From contig NZ_QPFB01000001.1 in assembly GCF_004348115.1 (NCBI RefSeq), forward strand, positions 2,094,773-2,158,772: 64,000 nucleotides of DNA, read 5' to 3'. Below are positions 1 to 7,042 of the stretch, piece after piece. The notes below the pieces were generated by a model, which saw only the letters and a program-made list of their open reading frames with translations, was not told the origin of the DNA and did not search any database. This DNA comes from Stenotrophomonas sp. ATCM1_4. Its GTDB lineage: Bacteria; Pseudomonadota; Gammaproteobacteria; Xanthomonadales; Xanthomonadaceae. Within the stretch, counting starts at the first letter, position 1. Each line of letters begins with the position of its first letter. Both the position numbers and the translations under genes were made by a program.

Positions 1-434
1 GGGTCGAGTTCCTGGTCGCCGCCAACGCCGGCCAGCCACCGCGTGCCCTGCGCAAGGTCGCCTCCGGTGGCGAGCTCTCGCGCATCTCGCTGGCCATCGA
101 GGTCGCCGCGCTGGGCCTGGATGCCGTCCCCACCATGGTCTTCGACGAAGTGGACTCGGGCATCGGTGGCGCGGTGGCCGACATCGTCGGCAAGAAGCTG
201 CGTGCCCTGGGCGAACGCCGCCAGGTGCTGTGCGTCACCCACCTGCCGCAGGTCGCCTCCAAGGGCCATGCCCACTACCGCGTCAGCAAGGCCCCGGTCG
301 ACGGCATGACCCAGAGCGCGGTGGAACTGCTCGACGCCAAGGGCCGCGAGGAAGAGCTGGCGCGCATGCTCGGCGGGGCCGAGGTCAGCAAGGAAGCCCG
401 CGCCGCTGCCCGCAGGCTGCTCACCGAGGCCTGA
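1..434 (+). CDS. recN: DNA repair protein RecN, C-terminal part
   Basis: RecN is an SMC-like cytoplasmic ATPase that acts early in double-strand-break repair. Only about the last 143 residues are here; the gene begins before the window and its frame enters at base 3. What is visible is the C-terminal half of an ABC-type ATPase head: the signature 'ASGGELSRISLA' (from about base 61), the Walker B motif 'VFDEVDSGIGG' (from base 138) and the histidine switch 'CVTHLPQVA' (from base 231). The order and spacing of these motifs and the 'ARxLL' end fit RecN. It converges on fur, with a shared hairpin terminator between them. Confidence 0.95.
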   Translation, partial: VEFLVAANAGQPPRALRKVASGGELSRISLAIEVAALGLDAVPTMVFDEVDSGIGGAVADIVGKKLRALGERRQVLCVTHLPQVASKGHAHYRVSKAPVDGMTQSAVELLDAKGREEELARMLGGAEVSKEARAAARRLLTEA

Positions 435-498
435 GCTGGTCAAGGACCAAGGTGTCCCCCGGCCTGTTCCCCCATGGACGCGGGACAGGCCCCAAACA

Positions 499-532
499 AC
501 AACGCCGGCCCAAGGGCCGGCGTTGTGCGTTT
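499..532. terminator. Bidirectional terminator between recN and fur
   Basis: A perfect 13-bp stem lies at 499-511 and 514-526, with 'gtgcgttt' on the plus side. It sits between two convergent genes, so it probably ends both transcripts. The T-run is short, so efficiency is uncertain. Confidence 0.6.
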
Positions 533-580
533 CATCCTGCTGGCCGGTGCCCCGTGGCGGGCCACCGCTGGCGCGGGCGT

Positions 581-1003
581 TCAGCGACGCTTCTTGCGCA
601 CGTACAGCACCAGCGAATGCTCTTCCAGCTCGTAGCCATGATCAGCCGCGATCTTGCGCTGCAGCTGCTCGATCTCGTGGCTTTCGAACTCGATGATCTT
701 GCCGGTGTCCACGTCCACCATATGGTCATGGTGGCCGCCGCGGTCCAGCTCATAAACCGCCTGGCCGCCCTCGAAGTTGTGCTTGAGCACCAGCCCGGCC
801 GCTTCGAACTGGGTCAGGACACGGTAAACCGTGGCCAGGCCGATTTCGTCGCCGCAATCGAGCAACTGCCGGTAGATGTCTTCGGCGGTCAGGTGGTGAT
901 GGGGGGTGTTCTGCTCGAGCAGGGCGAGGATGCGCATCCGCGGATGCGTCACCTTCAGACCGACTTTGCGCAGGTCGTTGGATTCCATGGCCATCGTGTT
1001 CAT
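581..1003 (-). CDS. fur: Ferric uptake regulator Fur
   Basis: Fur is a dimeric Fe2+-sensing repressor of iron-uptake genes. The product is 140 residues or slightly shorter. It has an N-terminal winged helix ('LKVTHPRMRILALLEQ', then 'GLATVYRVLTQFEAAGL') and a C-terminal metal and dimer domain with the His-rich motif 'GGHHDHMVDVDTGKIIEFE'. The CxxC pair of E. coli Fur is absent: 'MVDVDTG' stands there, as in the Pseudomonas type. Three in-frame ATGs lie at 1003, 994 and 988; the most family-like N-terminus (MESNDLRKVGLK) begins at 988, and none has a strong Shine-Dalgarno sequence. It is divergent from bamE, an arrangement described in Xanthomonas as fur/omlA. Confidence 0.96.
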   Translation of the reverse strand: MNTMAMESNDLRKVGLKVTHPRMRILALLEQNTPHHHLTAEDIYRQLLDCGDEIGLATVYRVLTQFEAAGLVLKHNFEGGQAVYELDRGGHHDHMVDVDTGKIIEFESHEIEQLQRKIAADHGYELEEHSLVLYVRKKRR

Positions 1004-1092
1004 TGGCGGTTTAGCGCCAGTTGCCTCCGGTCAGATCGCGCTGGGTGCCGGGGAGTGTATCATCGCCCTGATATCCCCAATCGCCCTACCCA
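1004..1092. promoter_or_regulatory. Divergent fur/bamE control region
   Basis: This 89-bp spacer must carry both promoters of the divergent fur and bamE genes. A TATCAT hexamer near 1058 could be the bamE -10 element. I do not see a convincing Fur box. The role is inferred from position. Confidence 0.35.
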
Positions 1093-1482
1093 ATGCGCAA
1101 CCTTCTGTTGATTGCTGTAGTCGCCCTGTCCACCACCGGCTGCGGCATCATCTACAAGCAGCCCATCTACCAGGGCAACCTGATCCGTGAACAGGCCGTC
1201 TCGCAGCTGCAGGTCGGCCAGAGCAAGCAGCAGGTCAACGCGCTGCTGGGCACCCCGTCCATCGCCGACCCGTTCCACGCCCAGCGTTGGGATTACACCG
1301 CCAGCCAGCGCGTGAACCGCCTCGGCACCACCGAGACCAAGAACTTCACGGTGTTCTTCGAGAACGACATGGTCACCCGCTGGGAAGGCGACTACTTCCC
1401 GAATCAGGATGCCGAGCTTGCCCGCAAGAGCGTGCGCCAGTTCGGCCGCAACCTGGCCAAGGACAAGAAGAAGGGCCGCTGA
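1093..1482 (+). CDS. bamE: Outer membrane assembly lipoprotein BamE (SmpA/OmlA)
   Basis: BamE is a small lipoprotein of the BAM complex, which folds beta-barrel proteins into the outer membrane. The 129-residue product starts with a short signal peptide and lipobox 'STTGC', so the mature lipid-modified protein would begin at Cys17. The SmpA/OmlA core follows: 'GNLIREQAVSQLQVGQSKQQV', 'LLGTPSIADPF' and 'RWDYTASQR', then a Lys/Arg-rich tail. It is divergent from fur. A strong terminator follows directly after the stop. Confidence 0.95.
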   Translation: MRNLLLIAVVALSTTGCGIIYKQPIYQGNLIREQAVSQLQVGQSKQQVNALLGTPSIADPFHAQRWDYTASQRVNRLGTTETKNFTVFFENDMVTRWEGDYFPNQDAELARKSVRQFGRNLAKDKKKGR

Positions 1483-1501
1483 TCGCCAGCGCCGCTTGGG
1501 A

Positions 1502-1759
1502 TCAATCGCCGCCGCGCGCCCGCCGGCGGCGATTTTCTTTGGGGTCGGCCAACAGCGGGCGCAGCAGCTCGATGCGGTCCCCCTCGTGCAGCAACTGCTG
1601 CGGGCGCGCCAGCACGCCATGCACGGCCAACGCCACCGTGACGCCGGCGGTATCCAGCCCCGCCTCGTCCACCGCCTCGGCGACGGTGCAGCCGTCGGGC
1701 AGCGCCAGCGTCCGCTGCAGGTAACGTTCCGGCCAGGCCAGCACCACCTCCACCCGCAT
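1502..1759 (-). CDS. rnfH: RnfH family ubiquitin-like protein
   Basis: This 85-residue protein matches the RnfH (UPF0125) family, small beta-grasp proteins whose biochemical role is unsettled. Visible family features are the start 'MRVEVVLAWPERYLQRTLALPDGCTVAEAV' region (strand-turn-strand, then helix) and the 'LHEGDRIELLRPLLADPKENRRRRA' region near the end. It lies 3 bp after ratA, so the two are almost certainly co-transcribed; rnfH next to ratA and smpB is a common gammaproteobacterial order. Its last codons lie inside the bamE terminator hairpin. Confidence 0.9.
   Translation of the reverse strand: MRVEVVLAWPERYLQRTLALPDGCTVAEAVDEAGLDTAGVTVALAVHGVLARPQQLLHEGDRIELLRPLLADPKENRRRRARGGD
1504..1540 (+). 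terminator. bamE terminator overlapping the 3' end of rnfH
   Basis: An 11-bp stem AATCGCCGCCG/CGGCGGCGATT (1504-1514 and 1524-1534) is followed by TTCTTT on the plus strand. It lies 21 bp after the bamE stop. The same bases encode the Arg-rich tail of rnfH on the other strand. Confidence 0.75.
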
Positions 1760-1762
1760 GCC

Positions 1763-2191
1763 TCATTCCTCCTGGTCAGCCACGCGCACGAAGTCGTTGA
1801 CCATGCGGTCGGCCAGCCCCTGGAAACCCAGCGCCAGCGCCGGCCCCAGCAGCCGCGAGGTCGGCTCGAACTCCAGCTCCAGGCTGACCTTGCAGGCATC
1901 GGCGGCCAGCGGCTGGAAGTCCCAGCGCCCATGCAGGCGCTTGAACGGCCCGTCGCGCAGCTGCATGTCGATGCTGCGCGGGCGCACCAGCGCGTTTTCG
2001 GTCATGAACCAGGTGCGGAACGAGCCCAGCCCCAGGTCCAGCCGCGCCACCAGCCGGTCCCCGCCCTGCTCCAGGATCTCAGCCTTGTCGCACCAGCGGA
2101 ACCGGCGCGGGTAGGCGGAGACGTCATTGACCAGATTAAACATGCGCTCGGCGGAGTGTTCGACCAGGGCGCTTCGGCGGATGGTAGGCAT
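1763..2191 (-). CDS. ratA: RatA/COQ10-type START domain protein
   Basis: This 142-residue protein belongs to the SRPBCC/START fold family that contains RatA and the coenzyme-Q-binding COQ10 proteins. Family marks are 'IRRSALVEHSAERMFNLVNDVSAYPRRFRWC' near the start, 'GLGSFRTWFMTENAL' in the middle and the C-terminal helix 'GFQGLADRMVNDFVRVA'. In E. coli RatA was reported to hinder 70S formation, but the ancestral role may be quinone or lipid binding. I chose the ATG at 2191, which gives the normal family start; the frame stays open upstream without further homology. It is divergent from smpB and lies directly before rnfH. Confidence 0.9.
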   Translation of the reverse strand: MPTIRRSALVEHSAERMFNLVNDVSAYPRRFRWCDKAEILEQGGDRLVARLDLGLGSFRTWFMTENALVRPRSIDMQLRDGPFKRLHGRWDFQPLAADACKVSLELEFEPTSRLLGPALALGFQGLADRMVNDFVRVADQEE

Positions 2192-2242
2192 GGGGAATAC
2201 GATGGATATCCGGAATGCCTCCGAATCGGAGACAATACGTAA

Positions 2243-2746
2243 ATGAGCAAGAACACCGGCAAGGATAAAGCAAAGAACGCGACGGCCGACAAAACCATCG
2301 CGTTGAACAAGCGTGCCCGTCACGAATACCACCTGGAAGAACGCTTCGAGGCCGGCCTGGTCCTGCAGGGCTGGGAAATCAAGGCCATCCGCGCCGGCCG
2401 CGGCAACATGACCGACGCCTACGCCTACGTGAAGGACGGCGAGATCTTCCTGATCGGCGCCCAGATCACCCCGCTGATCCAGGCCTCGACCCACACCATC
2501 CCCGAGGACCGCCGCCAGCGGAAGCTGCTGCTGCACCGCAGGGAGATCGACAAGCTGATCGGCCGCGTCGAACGCGACGGCTACACCCTGGTCCCCACCG
2601 CGATGTACTGGAGCAAGAACAAGATCAAGCTCGAGATCGCGCTGGCCAAGGGCAAGCAGAACCACGACAAGCGCGACACCGCCAAGGAACGCGACTGGGC
2701 CCGCGAGAAGCAGCGCGCCATGCGCGCCCACAACCGCAACGCCTGA
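2243..2746 (+). CDS. smpB: SsrA-binding protein SmpB
   Basis: SmpB binds tmRNA and delivers it to stalled ribosomes for trans-translation. The 167-residue product shows the SmpB core: '[31 protein letters not shown]', '[28 protein letters not shown]' and the conserved '[26 protein letters not shown]', and ends in the basic tail '[18 protein letters not shown]' that enters the mRNA channel. Its RNA partner ssrA lies 1.2 kb downstream on the same strand. The stop overlaps the start of the next gene (TGATG). Confidence 0.98.
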   Translation: MSKNTGKDKAKNATADKTIALNKRARHEYHLEERFEAGLVLQGWEIKAIRAGRGNMTDAYAYVKDGEIFLIGAQITPLIQASTHTIPEDRRQRKLLLHRREIDKLIGRVERDGYTLVPTAMYWSKNKIKLEIALAKGKQNHDKRDTAKERDWAREKQRAMRAHNRNA

Positions 2747-3168
2747 TGTCCCCCTGCGCGCCACGGCCGGCCAGCGCGCACGACAGCGAGCAGCTTTGCC
2801 AGCGCCTGCTGACCTTCAACCAGCAGGCCTGTGGCGATCCACTGGAAGACCTTCCCGTCCGCCTGGCCTGCCACGATCACGACGGCACCCTCTACGCCGG
2901 CCTGCTCGCCGACATCTGCGCCGGCTGGCTCACGGTCCATGTCCTGTGGGTTGACCCCGCCCACCGCGGGCGCGGGGAGGCCAGTGCGTTGCTGGCCGAG
3001 GCCGAGCAGACCGCACGCCAGCACGGCGCCCACGCCGCCCTGCTGGACACCTTCGACTGGCAAGCCGAGGGCTTCTATACCCGCCACGGCTACGACGTGT
3101 TTGCCCGGCTCGCTGACTACCCGCCGGGCCATCAGCGGATCTACCTGCGCAAATCCCTGCTGGCGTGA
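2746..3168 (+). CDS. GNAT family N-acetyltransferase
   Basis: The 140-residue product has the layout of a GCN5-related acetyltransferase: strand-rich centre 'GWLTVHVLWVDPAHRGRGEASALLAEAE' with the acetyl-CoA loop 'RGRGEA', then 'ALLDTFDWQAEGFYTRHGYDVFAR', typical of the motif-B end of small GNATs. The acetyl acceptor cannot be read from sequence. Its ATG overlaps the smpB stop by one base, so it is probably translated from the smpB mRNA. Its 3' end overlaps the convergent membrane-protein gene by 28 bp. Confidence 0.85.
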   Translation: MSPCAPRPASAHDSEQLCQRLLTFNQQACGDPLEDLPVRLACHDHDGTLYAGLLADICAGWLTVHVLWVDPAHRGRGEASALLAEAEQTARQHGAHAALLDTFDWQAEGFYTRHGYDVFARLADYPPGHQRIYLRKSLLA

Positions 3169-3776
3169 GCCCACCGGCGCAGCTCACCACGGGTACCGGC
3201 CTCCTGGAGCGCAACGCACAGCAACGCCAGGCGCACGACCACCTTGATTTCAGTCGCAGCGGCGGCGTCTCCTGCCAGCCACGCCCGGACCCTGCCCGCC
3301 GCTTCCGGCGGCAACAGCTCCAGCACGCGCTCCTCCGGGATCGCGTCGGCCACCCGCTGCAAGCGCTGCGAGAAGCCGAACAGGCGCAACGAACTCCATG
3401 CCACCTGCAGCACCGCCGCCACTGCCACCAGCGTGACCAGGCGACCCACCGCCGTCGGCTCAAGACCCGACCATGCCGGCCGCAACGTCAGTAGCAACAG
3501 GGCCGCGGCAACCTGCCAGCCCGCCCAGCGATACCGCCGCCGCGCCATGGCCCCGACCATGCCCGCGCTGGCCAGCAACGTGGTCACGGTCGCGCCGAGC
3601 TGCCAGCCTGAGTCACCCCACAGCGCCGCCGTCGCCAACAACAGCAGCAACACATAGGCAGGCAGAGCCGGCAAGGCACGCCGCAGGAAATCGCGCCCCA
3701 CGCCTGTCGCGAACCCCTTCAAACTGCGCGCCTGCTGCTGTTGCACCAACGGTCTCCACCCGATTTCAACCGACAT
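3141..3776 (-). CDS. Membrane protein of unknown function
   Basis: I do not recognise this 211-residue protein. It has about four hydrophobic segments: near residues 37-55 ('LPALPAYVLLLLLATAALW'), 60-80, 85-100 and 112-130, followed by a soluble Arg/Ala-rich C-terminal part ('AIPEERVLELLPPEAAGRVRAWLAG'). Codon use resembles the neighbours, and the ATG at 3776 is plausible. It is convergent with the acetyltransferase and divergent from ssrA, so it appears to be a single-gene unit. Confidence 0.65.
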   Translation of the reverse strand: MSVEIGWRPLVQQQQARSLKGFATGVGRDFLRRALPALPAYVLLLLLATAALWGDSGWQLGATVTTLLASAGMVGAMARRRYRWAGWQVAAALLLLTLRPAWSGLEPTAVGRLVTLVAVAAVLQVAWSSLRLFGFSQRLQRVADAIPEERVLELLPPEAAGRVRAWLAGDAAAATEIKVVVRLALLCVALQEAGTRGELRRWAHASRDLRR

Positions 3777-3946
3777 ATCGTTGACGGGCGCCTGTCGCAG
3801 AAAGGTCGGCCGGGCGTTAACCCACGCCAGACAGATACCGGCACGTGACGATTCAGCTTGTTTGCCGTAGCATCCACACCGTCAGCGAGGTTTCGGTCCA
3901 CTTGGTCGCTCAGGTAGCCGCAACCCTCATCGCTCAACGTCTTACC

Positions 3947-4300
3947 GGGGGTGCACTGGTTTCGACGGGGGTTATGAAGTCGCTTGGCGCATGCCGAGGG
4001 GGTAGCTTTCCTCGTAAATCCAGCTGCAAAACTCTAGTTGCCAACGACGACAACTACGCTCTCGCCGCTTAAGGCGTAAGCCCCGAACCCACTTGTGCCC
4101 GTGCTCGTGGATGTAGGGTCATTATCACGGAACCGGCTGTGACGGCTGCCTGTCAGTCACGGCTTAACCAAAACAGGCTGGTCCTTGGGTGCGCTTCGCT
4201 CACCGTGCTGCCACAGGACGAGACCCAACGGTGAACTAAGCATGTAGTGCCAGGGATGGAGTGCCTTCGGACGGCGGTTCAATTCCGCCCACCTCCACCA
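3947..4300 (+). ncRNA. ssrA: Transfer-messenger RNA (tmRNA)
   Basis: tmRNA rescues stalled ribosomes with SmpB and adds a degradation tag. The 354-nt gene starts 'GGGGGTGCACTGGTTTCGAC' and ends with a T-arm ('GGCGGTTCAATTCCGCC') and CCA at 4300. The 5' GGGGGTG pairs with the 3' CACCTCC to form the alanine-type acceptor stem, including the G-U pair used by alanyl-tRNA synthetase. The tag frame runs from GCC at 4040 to TAA at 4070-4072 and encodes ANDDNYALAA. Several pseudoknot-like stems lie between 4080 and 4240. Confidence 0.97.
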
Positions 4301-4326
4301 ATGCAGTGGCCGACAAGGCCCGAATC

Positions 4327-4368
4327 AGGCCGGAATCCCCGAGAAATCAAGGGCTTCCGGCCTTTTTT
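4327..4368 (+). terminator. ssrA terminator
   Basis: The stem AGGCCGGAATCCC (4327-4339) pairs with GGGCTTCCGGCCT (4351-4363) with one mismatch and is followed by six T. It lies 27 bp after the tmRNA 3' end. Confidence 0.9.
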
Positions 4369-4694
4369 GTTCTCCGCCATATGCACCATTGCCCCCCCCC
4401 CTGCCTCGGGGCTGCAGGGGCACTTTTGGGGGTATCTCCACCAACCAGCGAGCCTGATCAGCCTCGCCCATTGATACATTCGCTTTTGAACTTGGACCTG
4501 CACTAGCAGGCGAGCGTGCAGCTGCCCGGGATTGCAGACCCGATGAGAACGACACCCGCCCGAACAGGCGGAGACTCGAGCCGACAGCGTGCTGTCGGCA
4601 CCGCGTCGGGGTTGCGGCGGGAGGATGTCGTCACGCAAGGCAGGTTGCGGCAGCATGATGCCGGGACCCCAGACCCCGATTCCAAGGAGCCTCC
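4369..4694. other. Gene-free spacer after ssrA
   Basis: No gene is supported here. The stretch holds a run of ten C at 4392-4401 and a perfect 9-bp inverted repeat GCCGACAGC-GT-GCTGTCGGC at 4580-4599, not followed by a T-run. It ends with a strong ribosome-binding site (AAGGAG at 4684-4689) for the broken gene that follows. Confidence 0.6.
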
Positions 4695-5250
4695 ATGCAC
4701 ATCAACAACGCTCGCCTTCGCGCGAGCTATGCATCGCCCGGCAGTGGTCACAGGAGCAATTGGCCAGCCTCAGCGGGCTGAACCTGCGCACCATTCAACG
4801 CCTTGAATCGGGCGCGAAGGTCTCGACGGAGTCCTTGCGTGCACTGGCTGCAGTTCCTGATGTCTCCGCCGAAAGCCTGCTGGCGAGCAATCCCGCCCCC
4901 AGTCGTGCCGCCGCTGACACCATGCGCGAAGGCCTGCAGCGAGGCCTCGACTTCACCGGAACGACGCCGCGAGCAGACTTTTGGTGGTTTGCGCTGGCGG
5001 TTGCGATGGTGCTGGCCTTTGCCCAATTGATCCGCGAGGCGGCAGGCCCTTTGTCCTTGCAGATCGCCTCGTTGGTCGTTCTGCTGCCGTGGCTTGCAGC
5101 CTGCACGCCACGCCCGCGCAACGCAGGGCTTAACCCATGGTGGCAGCTGATCAGCCTTGCGCCCGTTGCATCCTGGTCCTGCTTTATCTGCTCACCTATC
5201 CGGCCAAAGCAGCACGAGCGACAGAAACAACGTCAGGACAAGCAGCACGC
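4695..5250 (+). pseudogene. Frameshifted HTH regulator fused to a DUF805-like membrane domain
   Basis: An ATG at 4695 with a perfect AAGGAG starts 'MHINNARLR', the usual beginning of an Xre-type helix-turn-helix protein. The frame then breaks: the expected continuation 'RELCIARQWSQEQLASLSG' is in another frame because of an apparent 2-base excess in CTTCGCGCGAGC near 4721. The second frame reads through the helix-turn-helix ('LASLSGLNLRTIQRLESGAK') and a DUF805-like membrane part ('FTGTTPRADFWWFALAVAMV'). Near 5168 it breaks again: 'ILVLLYLLTYPAKA' follows in a third frame. The 3' limit is approximate. Two independent breaks make it a likely pseudogene rather than one sequencing error. Confidence 0.7.
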
Positions 5251-5302
5251 CGCGACCAACCTTTGGCGGCACCGAAGCCAACATCAGCCCAGCGGCACCG
5301 CT

Positions 5303-5620
5303 TCATCGTGCGAGCGTGGCTGCATGCCGTTCCCGCTGCAGCAGGAACAACGGCAATGCCAGCGAAGGCCCGACGCCCAGCGCCAACAGCGGCAGCCAGG
5401 TGTGCCGCATTCCAAGCCGCCGCCCTTCAACAACCACGAACACCGCCACCGCGATGCCGGAAACAAGCACATCGGACCAGGCGAATGCCGAAATTGGCGT
5501 TCCCACCGCGTGTTGCACGAGAAGCGGGATATCCAGTCCGTAGGTCGATACCCAGGGCAGGAACTGCGCCAGCGGCAAAGCGGCACCGCAGATGCAGAGA
5601 ATGATGTAGACGATGCGCAT
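5303..5620 (-). CDS. DUF2834 family small membrane protein
   Basis: This 105-residue protein resembles DUF2834 proteins, small integral membrane proteins of unknown role. Three hydrophobic segments are visible: 'MRIVYIILCICGAALPLAQF' at the start, 'SDVLVSGIAVAVFVVVE' in the middle and 'WLPLLALGVGPSLALPLFLL' at the end, joined by the family-like 'PISAFAWSDVLVS' and 'EGRRLGMRHTWLP'. I chose the ATG at 5620 because GGAGAAGG lies just upstream; longer starts add non-conserved residues. It is convergent with the broken regulator gene. Confidence 0.65.
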   Translation of the reverse strand: MRIVYIILCICGAALPLAQFLPWVSTYGLDIPLLVQHAVGTPISAFAWSDVLVSGIAVAVFVVVEGRRLGMRHTWLPLLALGVGPSLALPLFLLQRERHAATLAR

Positions 5621-5851
5621 GACCTTCTCCAATCGATCAGACATGGAGAAAGCCGCCATCAACCCCGAGGCTTGCCCCTCCGATGCGCGCGGATGGTAGG
5701 CCGCAAGCGGCACTCCCTGCAACACGCAAGGCTACTGACACGCACCACACGCTGCAGGACTCGGACTGGAGAACGCCAGTACTCAGTATCGGACAGGAAC
5801 GACCACGACTGCAGTCGCTTGCATCAACCCGTCGCCTCGAATTCCAGGCAA

Positions 5852-5882
5852 AGAAAAAGCCCCGGTTTCCCGGAGCTTTTTT
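5852..5882 (-). terminator. Terminator of the tRNA cluster
   Basis: On the minus strand an AGCTCCGGG/CCGGGGCT-type stem with a short loop is followed by TTTTTCTTT. It lies 6 bases after the 3' end of tRNA-Glu. The plus strand also shows a T-run, so it may work both ways. Confidence 0.75.
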
Positions 5883-5887
5883 GGAAA

Positions 5888-5963
5888 TGGCGTCCCCACG
5901 GGGATTCGAACCCCGGTCGCCACCGTGAAAGGGTGATGTCCTAGGCCTCTAGACGATGGGGAC
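5888..5963 (-). tRNA. tRNA-Glu (TTC)
   Basis: The 76-nt gene begins GTCCCC and ends GGGGACGCCA with encoded CCA. The anticodon loop CTTTCAC gives anticodon TTC, and the T-loop GGTTCGAATCC is standard. It is the last tRNA of a minus-strand cluster downstream of pgsA. Confidence 0.95.
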
Positions 5964-6013
5964 GCGTATTCTTCAAATTCGAGTTGTCTATCCGGACGGC
6001 CTAATGTCCGAAT

Positions 6014-6133
6014 TGGTGGAGCTAAGCGGGATCGAACCGCTGACCTCCTGCATGCCATGCAGGCGCTCTCCCAGCTGAAACTCGCGACCTCAACCTTGGC
6101 AAGGTTGCGCTCTACCAACTGAGCTATTCCCGC
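6014..6133 (-). pseudogene. Chimeric tRNA remnant: tRNA-Gly 5' part fused to tRNA-Ala 3' part
   Basis: On the minus strand, bases 6133 to 6079 are the first 55 nt of tRNA-Gly(GCC), identical to the intact copy at 6379-6325. They run without spacer into bases 6078-6014, the last 65 nt of a tRNA-Ala with anticodon GGC and encoded CCA. Missing are the last 21 nt of the Gly gene, the spacer, and the first 11 nt of Ala (5' acceptor strand and start of the D-stem). The Ala 3' strand TAGCTCC has no partner at the junction, so a normal tRNA-Ala cannot fold. It could be a real deletion or an assembly error. Confidence 0.85.
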
Positions 6134-6147
6134 TTGGGATGCCGTGC

Positions 6148-6153
6148 ATTCTA
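6148..6153 (-). promoter_or_regulatory. Putative -10 element of the chimeric tRNA
   Basis: TAGAAT on the minus strand lies 14 bases before the 5' end of the Gly part. The same TGTAGAAT stands in front of the intact tRNA-Gly, so the promoter seems to have been duplicated with the gene. No clear -35 hexamer is seen. Confidence 0.45.
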
Positions 6154-6303
6154 CAGACTTCGTAACAATTGCACCAGCTTTTTAACAAATTTCTTCACAG
6201 CGGCCGGAGGGCTATCGCACTCCGCAAGGACCCCGGACGGGCTTGCCAGCACCTCCGGAAAACCCCTCACGCATCCTGTCGAAAACAACGTTCTTCTCGA
6301 CAT

Positions 6304-6379
<76 letters not shown>

Positions 6380-6408
6380 TTGGGAGGCGAAATTCTACAT
6401 GCATTCGC

Positions 6409-7035
6409 CTACCTGTCAACCACCTTTTTCCGGGTCTGTTCGCGTGCCACCCGCTCGTCTTCGCGCAGGCTGGGCCAGGCGGCATGCAGGTACTGCACGC
6501 CGGAAACCAGCGTCAGCAACGCGGCGATCGCCAGCATCCAATCCCCGATATGGAAAATGGGCGCCCCCATCCAGATCGCGGTGAATGGCGTGTTCGGCGA
6601 CACCGAATACAGCAGGCACAACAAGGCAATCATCTGCGCGGTGGTCTTGACCTTGCCGATCATCGCCACCCGCACTTTGGCACGCTGGCCAATCTCGGCC
6701 ATCCACTCGCGCAGCGCAGACACCGCGATCTCCCGGCCGACGATCACCGCCGCCCAGAACGCCATCCACGGCGTGGGATGTCCCTGCACGATCAGGAACA
6801 GCGCCACGGCCACCATCAGCTTGTCAGCCACCGGATCCAGGAAGGCGCCGAACGCGGAATGCTGTTCGTAGCGCCGGGCCCACCAGCCATCCAGCCAGTC
6901 GGTGATGGCCGCCAGGCCGAAGATCGCCGCCGAGGCAAAATTGGTCCAGGCGTACGGGAGATAGAACACCAGGACCAACACCGGGATCATCAGGATCCGC
7001 AGCAGCGTCAGCCAGGTGGGGATGGTCAATTTCAT
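6409..7035 (-). CDS. pgsA: CDP-diacylglycerol--glycerol-3-phosphate 3-phosphatidyltransferase PgsA
   Basis: PgsA makes phosphatidylglycerophosphate from CDP-diacylglycerol and glycerol-3-phosphate, the committed step to phosphatidylglycerol and cardiolipin at the inner membrane. The 208-residue product begins 'MKLTIPTWLTLLRILMIPV' and carries the CDP-alcohol phosphotransferase signature D-G-(x)2-A-R-(x)8-G-(x)3-D-(x)3-D, visible as 'DWLDGWWARRYEQHSAFGAF' followed by 'LDPVADK'. Five or six membrane helices follow. The start at 7035 gives the normal family N-terminus; upstream codons are shadow. It lies 7 bp after uvrC and before tRNA-Gly. Confidence 0.96.
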   Translation of the reverse strand: MKLTIPTWLTLLRILMIPVLVLVFYLPYAWTNFASAAIFGLAAITDWLDGWWARRYEQHSAFGAFLDPVADKLMVAVALFLIVQGHPTPWMAFWAAVIVGREIAVSALREWMAEIGQRAKVRVAMIGKVKTTAQMIALLCLLYSVSPNTPFTAIWMGAPIFHIGDWMLAIAALLTLVSGVQYLHAAWPSLREDERVAREQTRKKVVDR

Positions 7036-7042
7036 TGAAACG

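Noticed and set aside
5173-5302. Continuation of the DUF2834 gene into a hydrophobic stretch on the minus strand
   Set aside because: The stretch lies after a stop codon and is antisense to the Gln/Lys-rich end of the broken DUF805 gene; antisense of such codons is hydrophobic by chance.
3947-5900. Genomic island integrated at the 3' end of ssrA
   Set aside because: ssrA is a common attachment site and decayed genes follow, but there is no integrase, no direct repeat of the ssrA 3' end, and no clear composition change.
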